Below are positions 20,735-31,921 of a DNA stretch of 64,000 bases, piece by piece (positions within the stretch are counted from its first letter, which is position 1; each line of letters begins with the position of its first letter). The notes beneath the pieces were generated by a model. The model was not told the origin of the DNA. It saw only the letters and a program-made list of their open reading frames with translations, and did not search any database. A program made the position numbers and the translations under genes. The DNA is from Elephas maximus indicus (taxonomy: Eukaryota; Chordata; Mammalia; Proboscidea; Elephantidae), in assembly GCF_024166365.1 (NCBI RefSeq), contig NC_064832.1, positions 41,320,249 through 41,384,248 of the forward strand, written 5' to 3'.

Positions 20735-21510
20735 ATCATGGTTATTAGTTCCCTAGGGCTGCCATGGAGTCGCGGTGGCGTAGCAGTTAAGAGCTTGGCT
20801 GCTAACCAAAAAGGTCAGCAGTTCAAACCCACCAGCCGCTCCTTGGAAACCCAACGGGGCAGTCATACTCTGTCCTATAGGGTTGCTGTGAGTCGGAACC
20901 GACTTGACTGGAGCTAACAGCAGCAACAGGGCTGCCATAGCAAAATAACGCAAAGTGAACAGCTTATAAGAACAGAAATTTATAGTCTCACAGTTCTGGA
21001 GACTCGCAGTCCAGGTTCAGGGTGTCGGCAGGGCCTTGTTGTCTTCGAAGGCTCTGGGAGACTTTCTTGCCTCTCCTAGCTTCTGGGAGCCCCAGGCATT
21101 TCTTAGGTTATAGAAATAATTCCAGTCTTCTACCATTGAACCACAAATGCAGACTGTCTTTAAGAGAGGACTCAGCCTGAAAGGTATTTCCTTCCAACCT
21201 GAATCCAGGAAAACCTGTAGAACTTCTCCCACTTAAAGCCCAGAAGGCAGGCATTCACACACATTCATAGACATTTTAGTGGGCATTTTTATAAAAGGCC
21301 TGTATCCTAGTCTGTGCTTACTTTTCAGCTCTGTCTTCTGCCATATTCCTAGTTACACGTCCTGCCCCAGTCACACTGTTGTCTCTCCTCTAAAATGAGA
21401 TGGGGCAGCTACCTGCTCCTGCAAGTCTGTGCTCACCAAGCAACATTATTCCATCTGCCTATGATTTAGATCTCCATATAGCTCTGTCTTCGTCAGTGTG
21501 CATTCTGTTC
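20735..21510. repeat. Old LTR-like element split by an AfroSINE
   Basis: AGGGCTGCCATAGCAAAATAACG, TCTCACAGTTCTGGAGACTC and GTGTCGGCAGGGCC follow the inverted order of MLT1/MST-like repeats. The family and the right edge are uncertain. Confidence 0.5.
20766..20927 (+). repeat. AfroSINE, short form, with TSD
   Basis: GGAGTCGCGGTGGCGTAGCAG is the A-box head, and GGTCAGCAGTTCAAACCC the B-box region. The 11-bp AGGGCTGCCAT flanks both ends (20755-20765 and 20928-20938), so the insertion boundaries are exact. Confidence 0.95.
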
Positions 21511-21576
21511 CTGTGAAAGTTAATGTTTTTATTGTAAATTAAACTGTGATCTTGGTTTTATACATCAGTATCATGA

Positions 21577-21797
21577 GGTTAGTCCCTGGGTGGTAGAAAT
21601 GGTTAACGCACTGGGTGGCTGCTTAACTGAAAGGTTGGTGGTTAAAATCTACCAGAGGCACCTTGGAAGAAAGGCCTGGCAATCTACTTCTGAAAAGTCA
21701 CAGCCATTGAAAATCCTATAGAGTGCAGATCTACTCTGACACACATGGGGTCATCATGAATTGGAATTAACTTAGTGGAAAACTGGGTTGGTTGATG
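21577..21797 (+). repeat. AfroSINE, long form
   Basis: TAGTCCCTGGGTGGTAG head, AAAGGCCTGGCAATCTACTT, and TCTGACACACATGGGGTCAT near the tail. Confidence 0.92.
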
Positions 21798-22034
21798 TGA
21801 TTCTGCTGTACAGGGATGGATCCATCTTTGAGTACTGAAAAATCAGGGTTTTGAGTGTATATCTGAGGGCTGAACCCTGTATTACGGTAAATTAACAAAG
21901 ACCGTAAATGCAAGTCCCTGAGGCCTCCTGGGCAATGGCTTGCTGGTCTGTCCGCAGGCTATATGCCACCCTGATCCCTGCACTGGACAATCCAGAGCAT
22001 GGAGTGTTCTTTCTTAATTAACTGTCTACATCAG

Positions 22035-22250
22035 GCATGATGATGTAGTAATAACTAATACCAGTTTAGTTCTTTGTGTGTGCAGTGATCCTTGTAACAA
22101 TCTGGTGAAGCAGGTAGAGTTCTTACCTTTCTTCTACACATAAGAAAACTGAGGTCAAATTACTTTTCTAAGTCACACAACTAACATGTGGTGGAGCTTT
22201 GATGTTAAGCTAAGTCTCCTGGATTCAGTACTTGTTCCGCCTTGCCATAT
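22035..22250 (+). repeat. MIR fossil
   Basis: TTGTAACAATCTGGTGAAGC, CACATAAGAAAACTGAGGTC and AAGTCACACAACTAACATG. Confidence 0.8.
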
Positions 22251-22299
22251 CACCTTTCTTTCAGCTTGTTAGTTCTTCATTTTATCAGGTCTGTAAGTG

Positions 22300-22490
22300 C
22301 ACACAGTTAAAGGTCTCAGCCGCTAACCAAAAGTTTGCCAGTTTGAGCCCACTCAGAGGCTCCTCTGAAGAAAAGCTTGGTGATCTTCTTTTGAAAAATC
22401 AGTCCTCGAAAACCCCATAGAGCACAGCTCTGCTGTGATGCTCATGGAGTCTCTGTGAGTTGGAGTTGACTAGATGGCAACCAGTGGTGG
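22300..22490 (+). repeat. AfroSINE, long form, 5' truncated
   Basis: Starts within the head at CAGCCGCTAACCAAAAG and runs to AGATGGCAACCAGTGG. Confidence 0.88.
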
Positions 22491-23128
22491 TAGTGGATAG
22501 GTCTAGAAAGCAAACTACTTAAAAATCCACATTGGTAGTGTCTGTACTGAAATCATCAGGAGCACATGAGCAGCCTAAATGCACGCTCTGCCACCACCCT
22601 CCATGATCTGTCCTCTGGTTGCGTCCCTCATCCATCTTGCATAGTGATGGACATGGCAGGTCTCGCCTAAGGGGCACTGGTTTCCCTCTCTCAGTGGTGC
22701 TTCCTTCGAGGCATGCTACTGTTTAGGGCCCCGTTGAGATTTCGATTAAAAAAGACAGATATTGTACAACTTCCATTAAAGTTCTATTTCTCCTGTAGCA
22801 AAATGTAGGTTCTTGCAACTTTCTCGAAGGAATTTAATTTTCCATGTCTGTTGGCAAATTCAATTTCGAGTTTTACATAAAACACTAGAAAAGAGTTAGT
22901 GGCCTAGTCAGGGGTTATGCGTGTAATTGAATGATTCTTTGAGGTGACTTTAACTCTTTTCCAATCTAGACTCCTCTTCCACTAACTTTATAAAGTTAAA
23001 AAAAAAAGTAGTTTTTTTTTTTTTTTTTTTTACAACAGCTAAAGTATTACATTTCCTTTTGTCCTCCTATCTCTGGTGATGGTAATGCATCTAACCTATC
23101 TTTACAATGTTTCCTAAAAGTGACAAAA
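22491..23128. other. Unassigned sequence with a poly(T) run
   Basis: A T run of about 18 lies at 23013-23030. Otherwise no gene or element is recognised. Confidence 0.55.
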
Positions 23129-23340
23129 AGAAGCCCAAGTGGCACAACGGTTATGTGCCTGGTTGCGAACTGAAAGGTTGGTGGTTTGAACTCACCCCCA
23201 TTGGCTCCACAGAAGAAAAGACCCGGAAGTCTGCTCCCATAAAGATCACAGCCTAGAAAACCCTATGAGGCAGTTGTACTCTGTCACATGGGGTCAACAT
23301 GAGTTGAAATCAACTTGATGTTGCCTAACAACCACAACAA
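23129..23340 (+). repeat. AfroSINE variant with CTCCCATAAAG block
   Basis: AAGCCCAAGTGGCACAACGG head, GTCTGCTCCCATAAAGATC in the middle and a CAACCACAACA tail. The middle block defines a third form, shared with 26155 and 50800. Confidence 0.88.
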
Positions 23341-24249
23341 AACAAACAAAACATTCTGTAAGCTAAGAAACCAAGAAAATCTATTTTGAAAATGCTCAGT
23401 GCACAATAATTAACATTATGACAGCACGTTATACACCTGAATGGCTCTATAATACATCCAGTGATACTGTGCCCTCATTTATATACATCTTAGTGCTCCC
23501 GTCTTCACCTAGCTCAATGTATATATAATTTACATTCATTAATTCTGGGACCTGTCAGCTTTGTGAATTATCTCAACCTTTTCCTTTCCTTTCCTTTTTT
23601 TTTTTTTTTCTTTTTTTAACACCTGGATATTGTTTGTATTTCTACTCATTAGCAGTTTCCAAGTTAGAGCTAGGGTAGGAGAGTATAGAAAATCAAACTT
23701 AGAAATTTGACTTGTTTTGTGAATTGACCACTTGAATGTATTAGAAAAGTGGATAAATGAATCAAACAACCTGTAAAGAGTTTGGAGCTACCTTTTCTAT
23801 TAATGTTATCCTAGAGATGGGGAGTAAAGTGGAGTAGGGAGGAGTCTGAGTCCCTACTATGACTTCCTCTCATAAGACTGCTATTTCCACCCCCCACCCC
23901 GGATCCCCCTGGTATTTGTAAGGGTTGTACTTATAACACCATGCAATCAATCACCTGCTTTCTCTCGGAAAGACTAAGCTAGAACTCAGAAAATGATTGA
24001 GCTAATACCCATGTTTATGCTTTAGAAAAGCTTCAAGATTATTGATGATAAGTCACATTTAGAGACTTCATTTAACCATAAATTTACAGAAAACTGAAAG
24101 AGTCTAGTTTTATACCATGAGTTTTTTGTTTGTTTTTAAACAGCTGGCTTAACTGGAACCCATGTTTTCTAAAGTGAACCAAAGAAGGGATTTAACAAAA
24201 AGAATGTTTCATAGACTGGGGGTTTCTGTAATTTTCCTTAATAAGGTTG
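23341..24249. other. Unassigned sequence
   Basis: Contains a pyrimidine-rich run near 23575-23618. No gene or element recognised. Confidence 0.5.
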
Positions 24250-24427
24250 CCTTGGAGCCCTGGTGGCACAGTGGTTAAGGGCTAAGGCTGCTAGCTGAAA
24301 GGTTGACAGGTCGGATCCACCAGCCATTCCTTGAAAACCCTGTGAGGAAGTTCTACTCCATCTTATAGGGTCACTATAAGTCGGAATCCACTCAACGGCA
24401 ATGGGTTTGGTTAGGCTTTTTTTTTTA
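24250..24427 (+). repeat. AfroSINE, short form
   Basis: GGAGCCCTGGTGGCACAGTG head and a CGGCAATGGGTTTGGTT tail. Confidence 0.93.
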
Positions 24428-24702
24428 AAGTTGACTTATGAGAAAAAGGTCATAAAATGCATATTTCATCAACCCTAAATCTTGTCCATATCTGAATGGA
24501 CTTGTGAACTCCTTTTTCAGAGTTTCCCGTCTTGCTGAGAGCCTGTTCTACCTCAAGGGGAAGGAGCCAGCTGGGCTTGGGGACAGCTGAGGGCCCAGCT
24601 GTCTGTCAGAAGGCATCTCTTCTGTAGCCATCTGCTCTTTGCTTGGTGAGCTACCCATCAGATGCCTAAGTGCTCAGTAGTCTGGAAAGAAGATGAATTT
24701 TC

Positions 24703-25750
24703 TACAAAAGGACAAATATTGTATGAGGCCACTATTACAAGAACTCAGAAAAAGGTTTAAACACAGAAGAAAACATTCGTTGATGGTTACCAGGATTGGG
24801 AGAAAGGGAGAGAGATATTCACTAATTAGAGAGTAGACAGGAATTATCTTAGGTGAAGGGAAGGACAACACACAATACAGGGGAAGTCAGCACAACTGGA
24901 CTAAACCAAAAGCTAAGAAGTTTCCTGAATACACCCAAACACTTTGAGGGACAGAGTAACAGGGGCAGGGATCTGGGAACCATGGTTTCAGGGGACTTCT
25001 AAGTCAATTGGCAAAATAAAATTTATTAAGAAAACATTCTGCATCCCACTTTGGTGAGTGGTGTCTGGGGTCTTAAAAGCTACCAAGTGGCCATTTAAGA
25101 TGAATCAATTGGTCCCAACTCACCTGGAGCAAAGGAGAATGAAGAACACCAAAGACACAAGAAAAATATGAGCCCAAGAGACAGAAAGGGCTACATAAAC
25201 CAGAGACTCCCATCAGCCTGAGACCAGAAGAACTAGATGGTACCTGGCTACCACCAATGACTGCCCTGACAGGGAACAAAACAGAGAGTCCCCGATGGAG
25301 CAGGAGAAAAATAGGGTGCAGAACTCAAATTCTAGTAAAAAGACCAGACTTAATGGTCTGGCTGAGACTGGAGGACCCCAGAGGACATTGCCCCTGGACT
25401 CTCTGTTAGCCCAGAACTAAAACCATTCCGGAAGTCAACATTTCAGATAAAGATTAGACTGAACTATAAGGCATAAAATGATATCGGTGAGGAGAACGCT
25501 TCTTAGCTCAAGTAGATACATGAGACTAAATGTTCGGCTCCTGCCTGGAAGTGAGATGAGAAAGCAAAAAGGGACAGGAGCTGGATGAAAAGACACGGGA
25601 AATCCAGGGTGGGAAGGAGAAGCGTGCTGTCACATTATAAAGAGAGCAACTAGGGTCACATAACAACGTGTGTATAAATTTTTGTATGAAAAACTAACTT
25701 GATCTGTAAACTTTCACTTGAAGCTAATTAAAAAAATAAAAAAAAAGGAA
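24703..25750 (+). mobile_element. 5'-truncated L1, 3' UTR only
   Basis: The sequence matches the 3' end of L1-1 in reverse complement, for example AAAAGGACAAATATTGTATG at the left and TAATTAAAAAAATAAAAAAAA at the right. It is flanked by GAAGATGAATTTTC (24689-24702) and a near copy with a 3-nt ATG slip (25751-25767). It spans the whole 3' UTR, so it also shows what L1-2 lacks beyond 44575. It encodes no protein. Confidence 0.9.
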
Positions 25751-25994
25751 GAAGATGATGAATTTTCCACTGTCATGGGGAAGAAGGTCATGCCTAAGTC
25801 CTGATGGTTTAGATAATTTCCAACCTTAATTTTGTAGGGGGTTTGGGAAAATGGAAAATACTTGCTGCGATTTTATTTCAGTCATCCTTCCATCTCTTTT
25901 TTTTACATTTAAGATCTAGTAAAGTTAGAGGATATCAAAGTCTGGTCTTTATGAAGGCATTTTAAAGTGAACACAGATAAACTTTTGCCTCACC

Positions 25995-26152
25995 CAAAGA
26001 GGTGGTACAGTGGTTACAAGCTTGGCTGCTAACCAATAGCTCGGCAGTTCGAATCCACCAGCCGCTCCTATGGGGCAGTTCTCACTCTGTCCTATAGGGT
26101 CACTATAAGTTGGAATTGACTCTATGGCAACCTTTTTTTTTTTTTGGTTTTA
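25995..26152 (+). repeat. AfroSINE, short form
   Basis: GGTGGTACAGTGGTTACAAG head and GCAGTTCGAATCCACCAGCC B-box region, ending in a T-rich tail. Confidence 0.92.
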
Positions 26153-26154
26153 TA

Positions 26155-26357
26155 CTGGGCCTTGGTGCAGGGTTAAACACTGGGCTGCTAACTGAAAGGA
26201 AGGTCGGCAGTTCTAACCCAACAGCCGCTCTTCAGGAGAAGATGTAGCAGTCTGCTTCCGTAAAGATTTACAGCCTTAGAAACCCTACGGGGCAACTCTG
26301 CTCTGTCCTGTTGTATTGCTATGATTCGGAACTGATTGGACAGTAAGGGGCTTGATA
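26155..26357 (+). repeat. AfroSINE variant with CTTCCGTAAAG block
   Basis: A second copy head to tail with the previous one. It has the block GTCTGCTTCCGTAAAGATTT. Confidence 0.9.
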
Positions 26358-26879
26358 CAGGGCCTTAGCGATTGTCTTATCTGACACCAGTAGATGACGT
26401 TCAGGAAAATTTTCCTAAATAATCAAACAGCCAGGGAGAGAAAAGTTTTAAGCAAATAAAATTTTAATTTCATTAGATTCTGCAGAATTTCATATCTACA
26501 TTTTATTTTGAAAGCAATATGAGCGTGCTGAAGGCAAAGATCATGCTTTTTTCTTTACTAATACTGGGTCAGAGAAGGAGCCAAGCTTTACCAATTCTTC
26601 AGCAAAGAATTAAGGAAATCTAAACGATGTCATATGTAGCTAAGCTGCTCTCTGAATATCAGCATGTTTTAATTCTATTGTGTATGTTGCACAAACTCAG
26701 GCATAAATTCACCCCCGTGCAGAAGACCTGGTTCCGAAGACATGCAGAGTTTGCTAGAAATTGGTTGGATATGCTTGAACTTGAATGTGATGAACTTGAC
26801 TTGGAAGCCTTGAGATCTTCCATAAGAAGATGTGATTTGGGCTGTGAATGTCAGTACGTTTGTCAGGGATGTTACCTTA

Positions 26880-27000
26880 TCTGTAATCTTTCCAGAAATC
26901 TGAAAAGTAGATATTATTACCCCATTTTAAGATAAGGAAACAGAGAAGTTAAATGACTAACTTAAGGATACAACTTGTAATATGTCTGACTTGAAAGCTC
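26880..27000 (+). repeat. MIR fossil, short
   Basis: ATTATTACCCCATTTTAAG, GGAAACAGAGAAGTTAAATG. Confidence 0.75.
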
Positions 27001-27074
27001 CTTTTTCTTTTTTTTTTTAACCACACCTTGCTGCCATTTTGTTAAAGCCAACAGTCATACTGTTTTGGATCTGG

Positions 27075-27290
27075 TGATGTTTCACACATATTCCAATAAA
27101 CACAGTGGCAAACGCACCACACACCATTAAACAAAGTGTTCACACATATATCACTAAACGCAGTCACACAGACCTTGAACCACCAAGTGCAGTTTTCACA
27201 CGTATATCACTAAAAGCAATATCGCATGCAGACGCACTTCAAAACACAGTTTTTTTAATATCTCTAAACACAGTATGCCCCAGTGACTAC
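27075..27290 (+). repeat. Degenerate ~55-bp tandem repeat
   Basis: The phrase TTCACACATATATCACTAAACGCAG recurs in decayed form about four times (near 27080, 27138, 27196 and 27250). Confidence 0.6.
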
Positions 27291-27782
27291 GGTTCTTGTC
27301 TTGGTTCATGGCCAATTGTGTTTCTAATGGCTAAGTGTCAAATCAATAAATAAAAAGCTTATGTGTCCCTGGCAAGCTGGATGTGATTCATTTTAACATT
27401 TACATCTCTCCTTTCAGGGGATTATCTGATGGATATGCACGTCGTGCATTCTTCTAGATACTTAAAAAGGTAATTGTAGATCAAACCAAACCACTATTGA
27501 TCTGTATACCTGGAATTAATTACCAAGGCCTCCTAAGGAATTGCTTTTAGAAAACTAGGTTTGGATTTATGCCAGAGGCCAACATGGAGGGAATGTTATA
27601 AGAAGCAGAGTTAGGAAATTTATGTTTATCATAAGGATGTTTTTGTCTATTTCTCCTATTAGTTTGTTCACTTTTTGTTTTACATGTTTTGACGCTATGC
27701 CATGTAAGTGCTAATTTAGAATCACTTTATTTTCCTGGTAGAGTGATCCCTCTATCATTATAAAATCCCTATTTATCTTTGG

Positions 27783-28532
27783 GGAGTACCTGGGTGGTAC
27801 AAATGATAATACACTGTCTCAGTTACCTAGTGCTGCTATAACAGAAATACCACAAGAGGGTAGCTTTAACAAAGAGAAATTTATTTGCTCACAGTCTAGG
27901 AGGCTAGAAGTCCCAACTCAGGGTGCCAGGTCCAGGGGAAGGCTTTCTCTCTCTGACAGCCCTGGGAGAAGGTCCTTGTCATCAGTCTTCCTTTGGGTCT
28001 AGGAGTTCCTCAGCGTAGGGATTCCGGGTCTAAAAGACGTGCTATCCTCCTGGCTCTTCTTTCTTGGTGGTTTGAGGTCCCTTTCTTCTCTGCTTGCTTC
28101 TCTCTTTTATATCTCAAAAGAGATTGACTCAAGATACAACCTAATCCTGTGGATTGAGTCCTGCCTTTTTTTTTCATTAACATAACTGCCTCATTAACAT
28201 CATAAAAAAAACATCATAGAAGTTAGAATTTACAACACATAGGATAATGACATCAGATGACAAAATGGTGGACAATCACATAATACTGGAAACCATGGCC
28301 TAGCCAAGTTGATACACATTTTTGGGGGACACGATTCAATCCATGACACATACTTAGTTGCTAACTGAAAGGCTGGAGGCTTGAGTCCACGCAGAGGTGT
28401 CTCAGAAGAAAGACCTTGCTATCTACTTCCAAAAATTCAGCCGATGAAAACCCTATGGAGCACAGTTCTACTCTGACACACATAGGGTCGCCATGAGTTT
28501 GGAGTCAAATTAATGGAAACTGGTTTTTTATT
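27783..28532 (+). repeat. AfroSINE, long form, split by an LTR
   Basis: The first 32 bp (GGAGTACCTGGGTGGTAC) and the remainder from 28349 (TTAGTTGCTAACTGAAAGG to GGAAACTGGTTTT) form one SINE. The LTR at 27815-28348 lies between them. Confidence 0.9.
27815..28348 (-). mobile_element. ERVL-type solo LTR inside a SINE
   Basis: On the minus strand it begins TGTCATGGATTGAATCGTG and ends TAGGTAACTGAGACA, with TG...CA ends. At about 534 bp it is the longest copy of the family here. The flanks (AATAC/CATAC) match 4 of 5 if the left boundary is moved two bases. Confidence 0.85.
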
Positions 28533-29121
28533 TATCTCTGGTCATGCTTATTTCTTAAAATCCACTTTGCCTCATATTAGCATTGCACACGAGTTTTATC
28601 TTGATAAGTGTGTGTGTGGCATATCTTTTTTATATTTTTTTACTTTGGATACCTTTGTATTTAAGTATCGGAGGTATGTCTCATAAGCAGCATAGTTTTT
28701 TTTTTTTTTTTTAATCTGACAATTCTAGTCTTTTAATTAGGACATTTAGTTCATTTATATTTATGTAATTACTGTTTTATGTTCTTAAATTTAGTATTTG
28801 TTTTCATTGTCATTTTTTCCTTCTTTCATTCCTTCTTTTGAACTAATCAAGTTATTTATTTATTACTATTCCATTTTCATTTATTTGCTTCTGGTTTTAG
28901 ATTATTTCATTATTCTTTTAGTGGTTACCCTAGAGATTACAGCATGCATGGTAAATTTGTGAGAATCTTCTACGAATTAGTACTTTTTACCAGTTCCTGG
29001 GAAACAAAAGAATGTTTGAACAGTTCGTATTGATCCCATTCTTGTTTTTTATGCTATTGTCTTGTGTTTAATTCTGCATATACTTTATACCTCATAAGAT
29101 AATATTCTTATTGTTTTATAT

Positions 29122-29288
29122 AAAAAAAACCAAAGCCCATTGCCATCGAGTCAATTCCAACTCATAGTGACCCTACAGGACAGAGTAGAACTGCCCCACA
29201 GAGTTTCCAAGGAGCACCTAGTGAATTCGAATTGCCAACCTTTTGGTTAGCAGCTGTAGCACTTAATCACTACACCATCAGGGTTTCC
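29122..29288 (-). repeat. AfroSINE, short form
   Basis: GCCATCGAGTCAATTCCAAC to the head CACCATCAGGGTTTCC, with the GTAGCAC insertion also seen at 14953. Confidence 0.92.
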
Positions 29289-29556
29289 ATTGTTTTGTAT
29301 AGTCAATATTTACTTAGTTTCACCCACCTATTTACCTTCTGTTATTCTTCATACTTTTCTGCATTTCCGTGTGTCCATCTAGGATCATTGCCTTCTGCCT
29401 GAAAAACTTATGTTAATAATTCTTTACTGTGGACCTGCTGGCTATGAATTATCTGTATTCTGTTTCTCTGAAAACATCTTTGTTTCTTCATTTAAGTTTT
29501 TTTAAAAAAATCAAACTATAATATATGTACAGAAAAGTGAACACATAATAAGCAAA

Positions 29557-29761
29557 TGTTGGTGCTGGGTGCTGTTGAGTTGATTCTGACTCATAGTCAC
29601 CCCATATGACAGAGTAGAACTGCCCCAGAGGGTTTTCTTGGCTATAATCATTATGGAAGCAGATTGTCAGGTATTTCTCCTGTGAAGTACCTGAGTGGAT
29701 TTGAACTGCCAACCTTTTGGCTAGCATCTGAGCTCTTAACCATTGTGCCACCAGGGCTTCT
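29557..29761 (-). repeat. AfroSINE variant with internal TATAATCATTA block
   Basis: CTCTTAACCATTGTGCCACC head side and GCTGTTGAGTTGATTCTGAC tail side. The middle block resembles 57620 and 10912. Confidence 0.92.
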
Positions 29762-29994
29762 TAATAAGCATATAGCTCAATGAATTTTTCACCAACTGTA
29801 TACACCTGTGTAACCAGTGCCTGACTCCAAAAAACAAAACAATAAATAAATAAATAAGTAAAACAGGACACTATTAGCATTTTAGGAGCCATTCATTTGC
29901 CTTTCTAGTCACTATTTTCACCAGAGGGTTTCTACTCTCCTGACTTCTAAATTACATGTGCCTGTTTTTGTGTTTTGTATATATAGAGTCACAG

Positions 29995-30186
29995 AGGGCA
30001 TTGGTGGTTCAACGGTAGAGGAGACTGGGGTTCAATTCTGGCCATTGCACCTCATGCTCAGCCACCACCCATCTCTCAGTGGAGGCTTGCATGTTATAAT
30101 GCTGAAACGGTTTCAGAAGAGCTTCCAGACAAAGGTGGACTAGGAAGAAAGACCTGGTAATCCACTTCCGAAAATCTACTTCCAAA
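29995..30186 (+). repeat. tRNA-Gly-headed SINE, well preserved head
   Basis: The head GCATTGGTGGTTCAACGGTA and the GGTTCAATTCTGGCCATTGC block align with the A box, B box and acceptor end of tRNA-Gly. The body CACCACCCATCTCTCAGTGG follows. It is a SINE and not a tRNA gene, because the anticodon region is altered and shortened and the SINE body is attached. Confidence 0.85.
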
Positions 30187-30579
30187 TTTGTTTTTGGTTT
30201 ACTATTGGTAGACATTTGGGTATTTGCCAATTTCAGTTGACGACATACAGCGCTGCTGTGAATATTTTAGCATGTGTTTTTTGGTGAACATATGCACACA
30301 TTTTTCTTGGGTCTATACCAAAAAAAATTTTTTTTTTTATACCTAGGGGTGGAATTACCGAATCATGGGGTATACATATGTTCAGCTGAGAATAATACTG
30401 CCAAACAGCTTTCCTCAGTTGTTTTGCTAACTTACATTGCCATCAGTAGGAGAGTTCTGGTTGCTTAAAATCCTTGTCAGTGTTTTGGAATTTATGTTTT
30501 CATTTTAACCTTTCTAGTAAGTGTGTAGTGACATCTTATTTTAGTTTTAGTTTAGATATCCCTCATGACAATTGACAGA

Positions 30580-30747
30580 GTCCTGGTGGCTCAACAGTTA
30601 AGGACTTGGCTGCCACCCAGTGGCCCTGTGGGAGAAAGATCTGGCAATCTTCTGTAGATACGAGCCTAGAAAACCCAATAGGGCAGTTCTACTCTGTCAC
30701 ATAGGATTGCTATGAGTTTCAATCCAAGGCACCTAATGACAACAATG
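30580..30747 (+). repeat. AfroSINE, degraded
   Basis: GAGTCCTGGTGGCTCAACAG head and GGGCAGTTCTACTCTGTCAC body. The B-box region is damaged. Confidence 0.85.
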
Positions 30748-31528
30748 ACAAATGATGCTGAGCAACTATTCATACACTTAGTGGCCATTTGGATAGCCTG
30801 TTTGAAAAGCCTTCAATTCTTTTGTTTATTTTTCTATGATGTTGTTTTTTTTTTTTTAATTGATTTGTTGTTGTTCTTTATAAATTCTGAATACAAATTT
30901 TGAATATCTTCTCCCACTCCATGAGTTACATTTTCATTCTCTTAGTGGTGTCTTTTGATAAAAAGATTTTTTAAATTTTAATATAATCTAACTTAACAAT
31001 TTTTTCTTTTTAGGTTAGCACTTTTTGTTTCATGTTCAAGAAATTTTTTGCCTACTCCAAGGTCACAAAGATGTTTTCCTTTGTGTTTCTCTAAAAGTTT
31101 TATTATTTTATTTTTCACATTTAGATCTGCACTCCATTTAGAACTGAGTTTTGTTTATGGTGTGAGATAGGGGCTCAGGCTCCATTCCTTTTTTCTGTAT
31201 GGGTATTCAATGGACACAGCACTATTTACTGAGAAGACAAATTTTCCTCATTGAATTGAAGTTTTGTCACCGTTATTGATCAGGTGACTAGGTATGCGTG
31301 GTCTCTTTCTGGGGTCTCTGTTCTGTTCTGTGAGTCTGCTTGCCTATCCCTGAATCATTACCACAGTGACTTTCTAATAGGTGTTGATATACGGTAGAGC
31401 AAGTTCCCTGCCCTTTTTCTTTTTCCAGATTATCTGTTTATTCTGGATTCTTTTCATTTCCACAAAAGAGTAAGTTAATTTTGTAGAAATATGGGCGTGA
31501 ATTTTGATTTTGACTGCGTTGAATTTAC

Positions 31529-31733
31529 TCCAGTTGTCGTCCAGTTAATTGTGACTCACGGAGACCGTACGTGTATCAGAGTAGAAGTGTGCTCCATAGG
31601 GTTTTTATTGGCTGATAGTTTTAGAAGTAGATACCAAGGTCTTTCTTCTGAGGTACTTCTGGGTGGGCTCAAACTTCCAATCTTTCAGCTAGCAACTGAG
31701 TGCGTTAACCATTTGCACCACACAGAGACTACA
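31529..31733 (-). repeat. AfroSINE, long form
   Basis: GTGTGCTCCATAGGGTTTTT body and TTTGCACCACACAGAGACT head side. Confidence 0.9.
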
Positions 31734-31739
31734 ATACAC

Positions 31740-31800
31740 ACTTATACACACATACATATACATATATGTACACAGACATAATATATATGTGTATATACAT
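31740..31800 (+). repeat. TATA/TACA-rich simple repeat
   Basis: Alternating ACATATA and ATATGTGTATA units following the SINE head. Confidence 0.8.
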
Positions 31801-31921
31801 ATTTAAACTGTTTGTACCACCTAGGGATTCTACAGGTCTTTTAAAGTATCTCTCATTCTGAGTAAAGTTCTTGCACAAATTTCCTTTGATTTAATTAGAA
31901 GAATTTTATGTTTTGGGATCC

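Larger units (their letters stand above)
27600..29500 (-). repeat. Old L1 fragment, interrupted
   Basis: Pieces at 27600-27782, 28533-29121 and 29289-29500 read as reversed L1M sequence around the start of ORF2, for example ATGTCTCATAAGCAGCATAG and TTTAATTAGGACATTTAGTTC. It is split by a SINE carrying an LTR and by another SINE. Confidence 0.7.
29762..31921 (-). repeat. Old L1 3' half, interrupted
   Basis: Reversed L1M ORF2 C-terminal and 3' UTR sequence: CCTAGGGGTGGAATTACCG, TTACATTGCCATCAGTAGG, GGTGTGAGATAGGGGCTC. Three SINEs cut it (29995, 30580, 31529). No frame survives. Confidence 0.72.

Noticed and set aside
26627..26935. 102-codon frame with a WFRRHAEFARNWLD stretch
   Set aside because: No family recognised, no splice or promoter signal, and its end overlaps a MIR. 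Probably chance, though the composition is less skewed than most.
27040..27340. CRISPR-like spaced repeats
   Set aside because: Units are degenerate, with no constant repeat and no unique spacers. The genome is mammalian.
29995..30070. A functional tRNA-Gly gene
   Set aside because: The acceptor and B-box parts match, but the anticodon region is altered and shortened and the sequence runs on into a SINE body.
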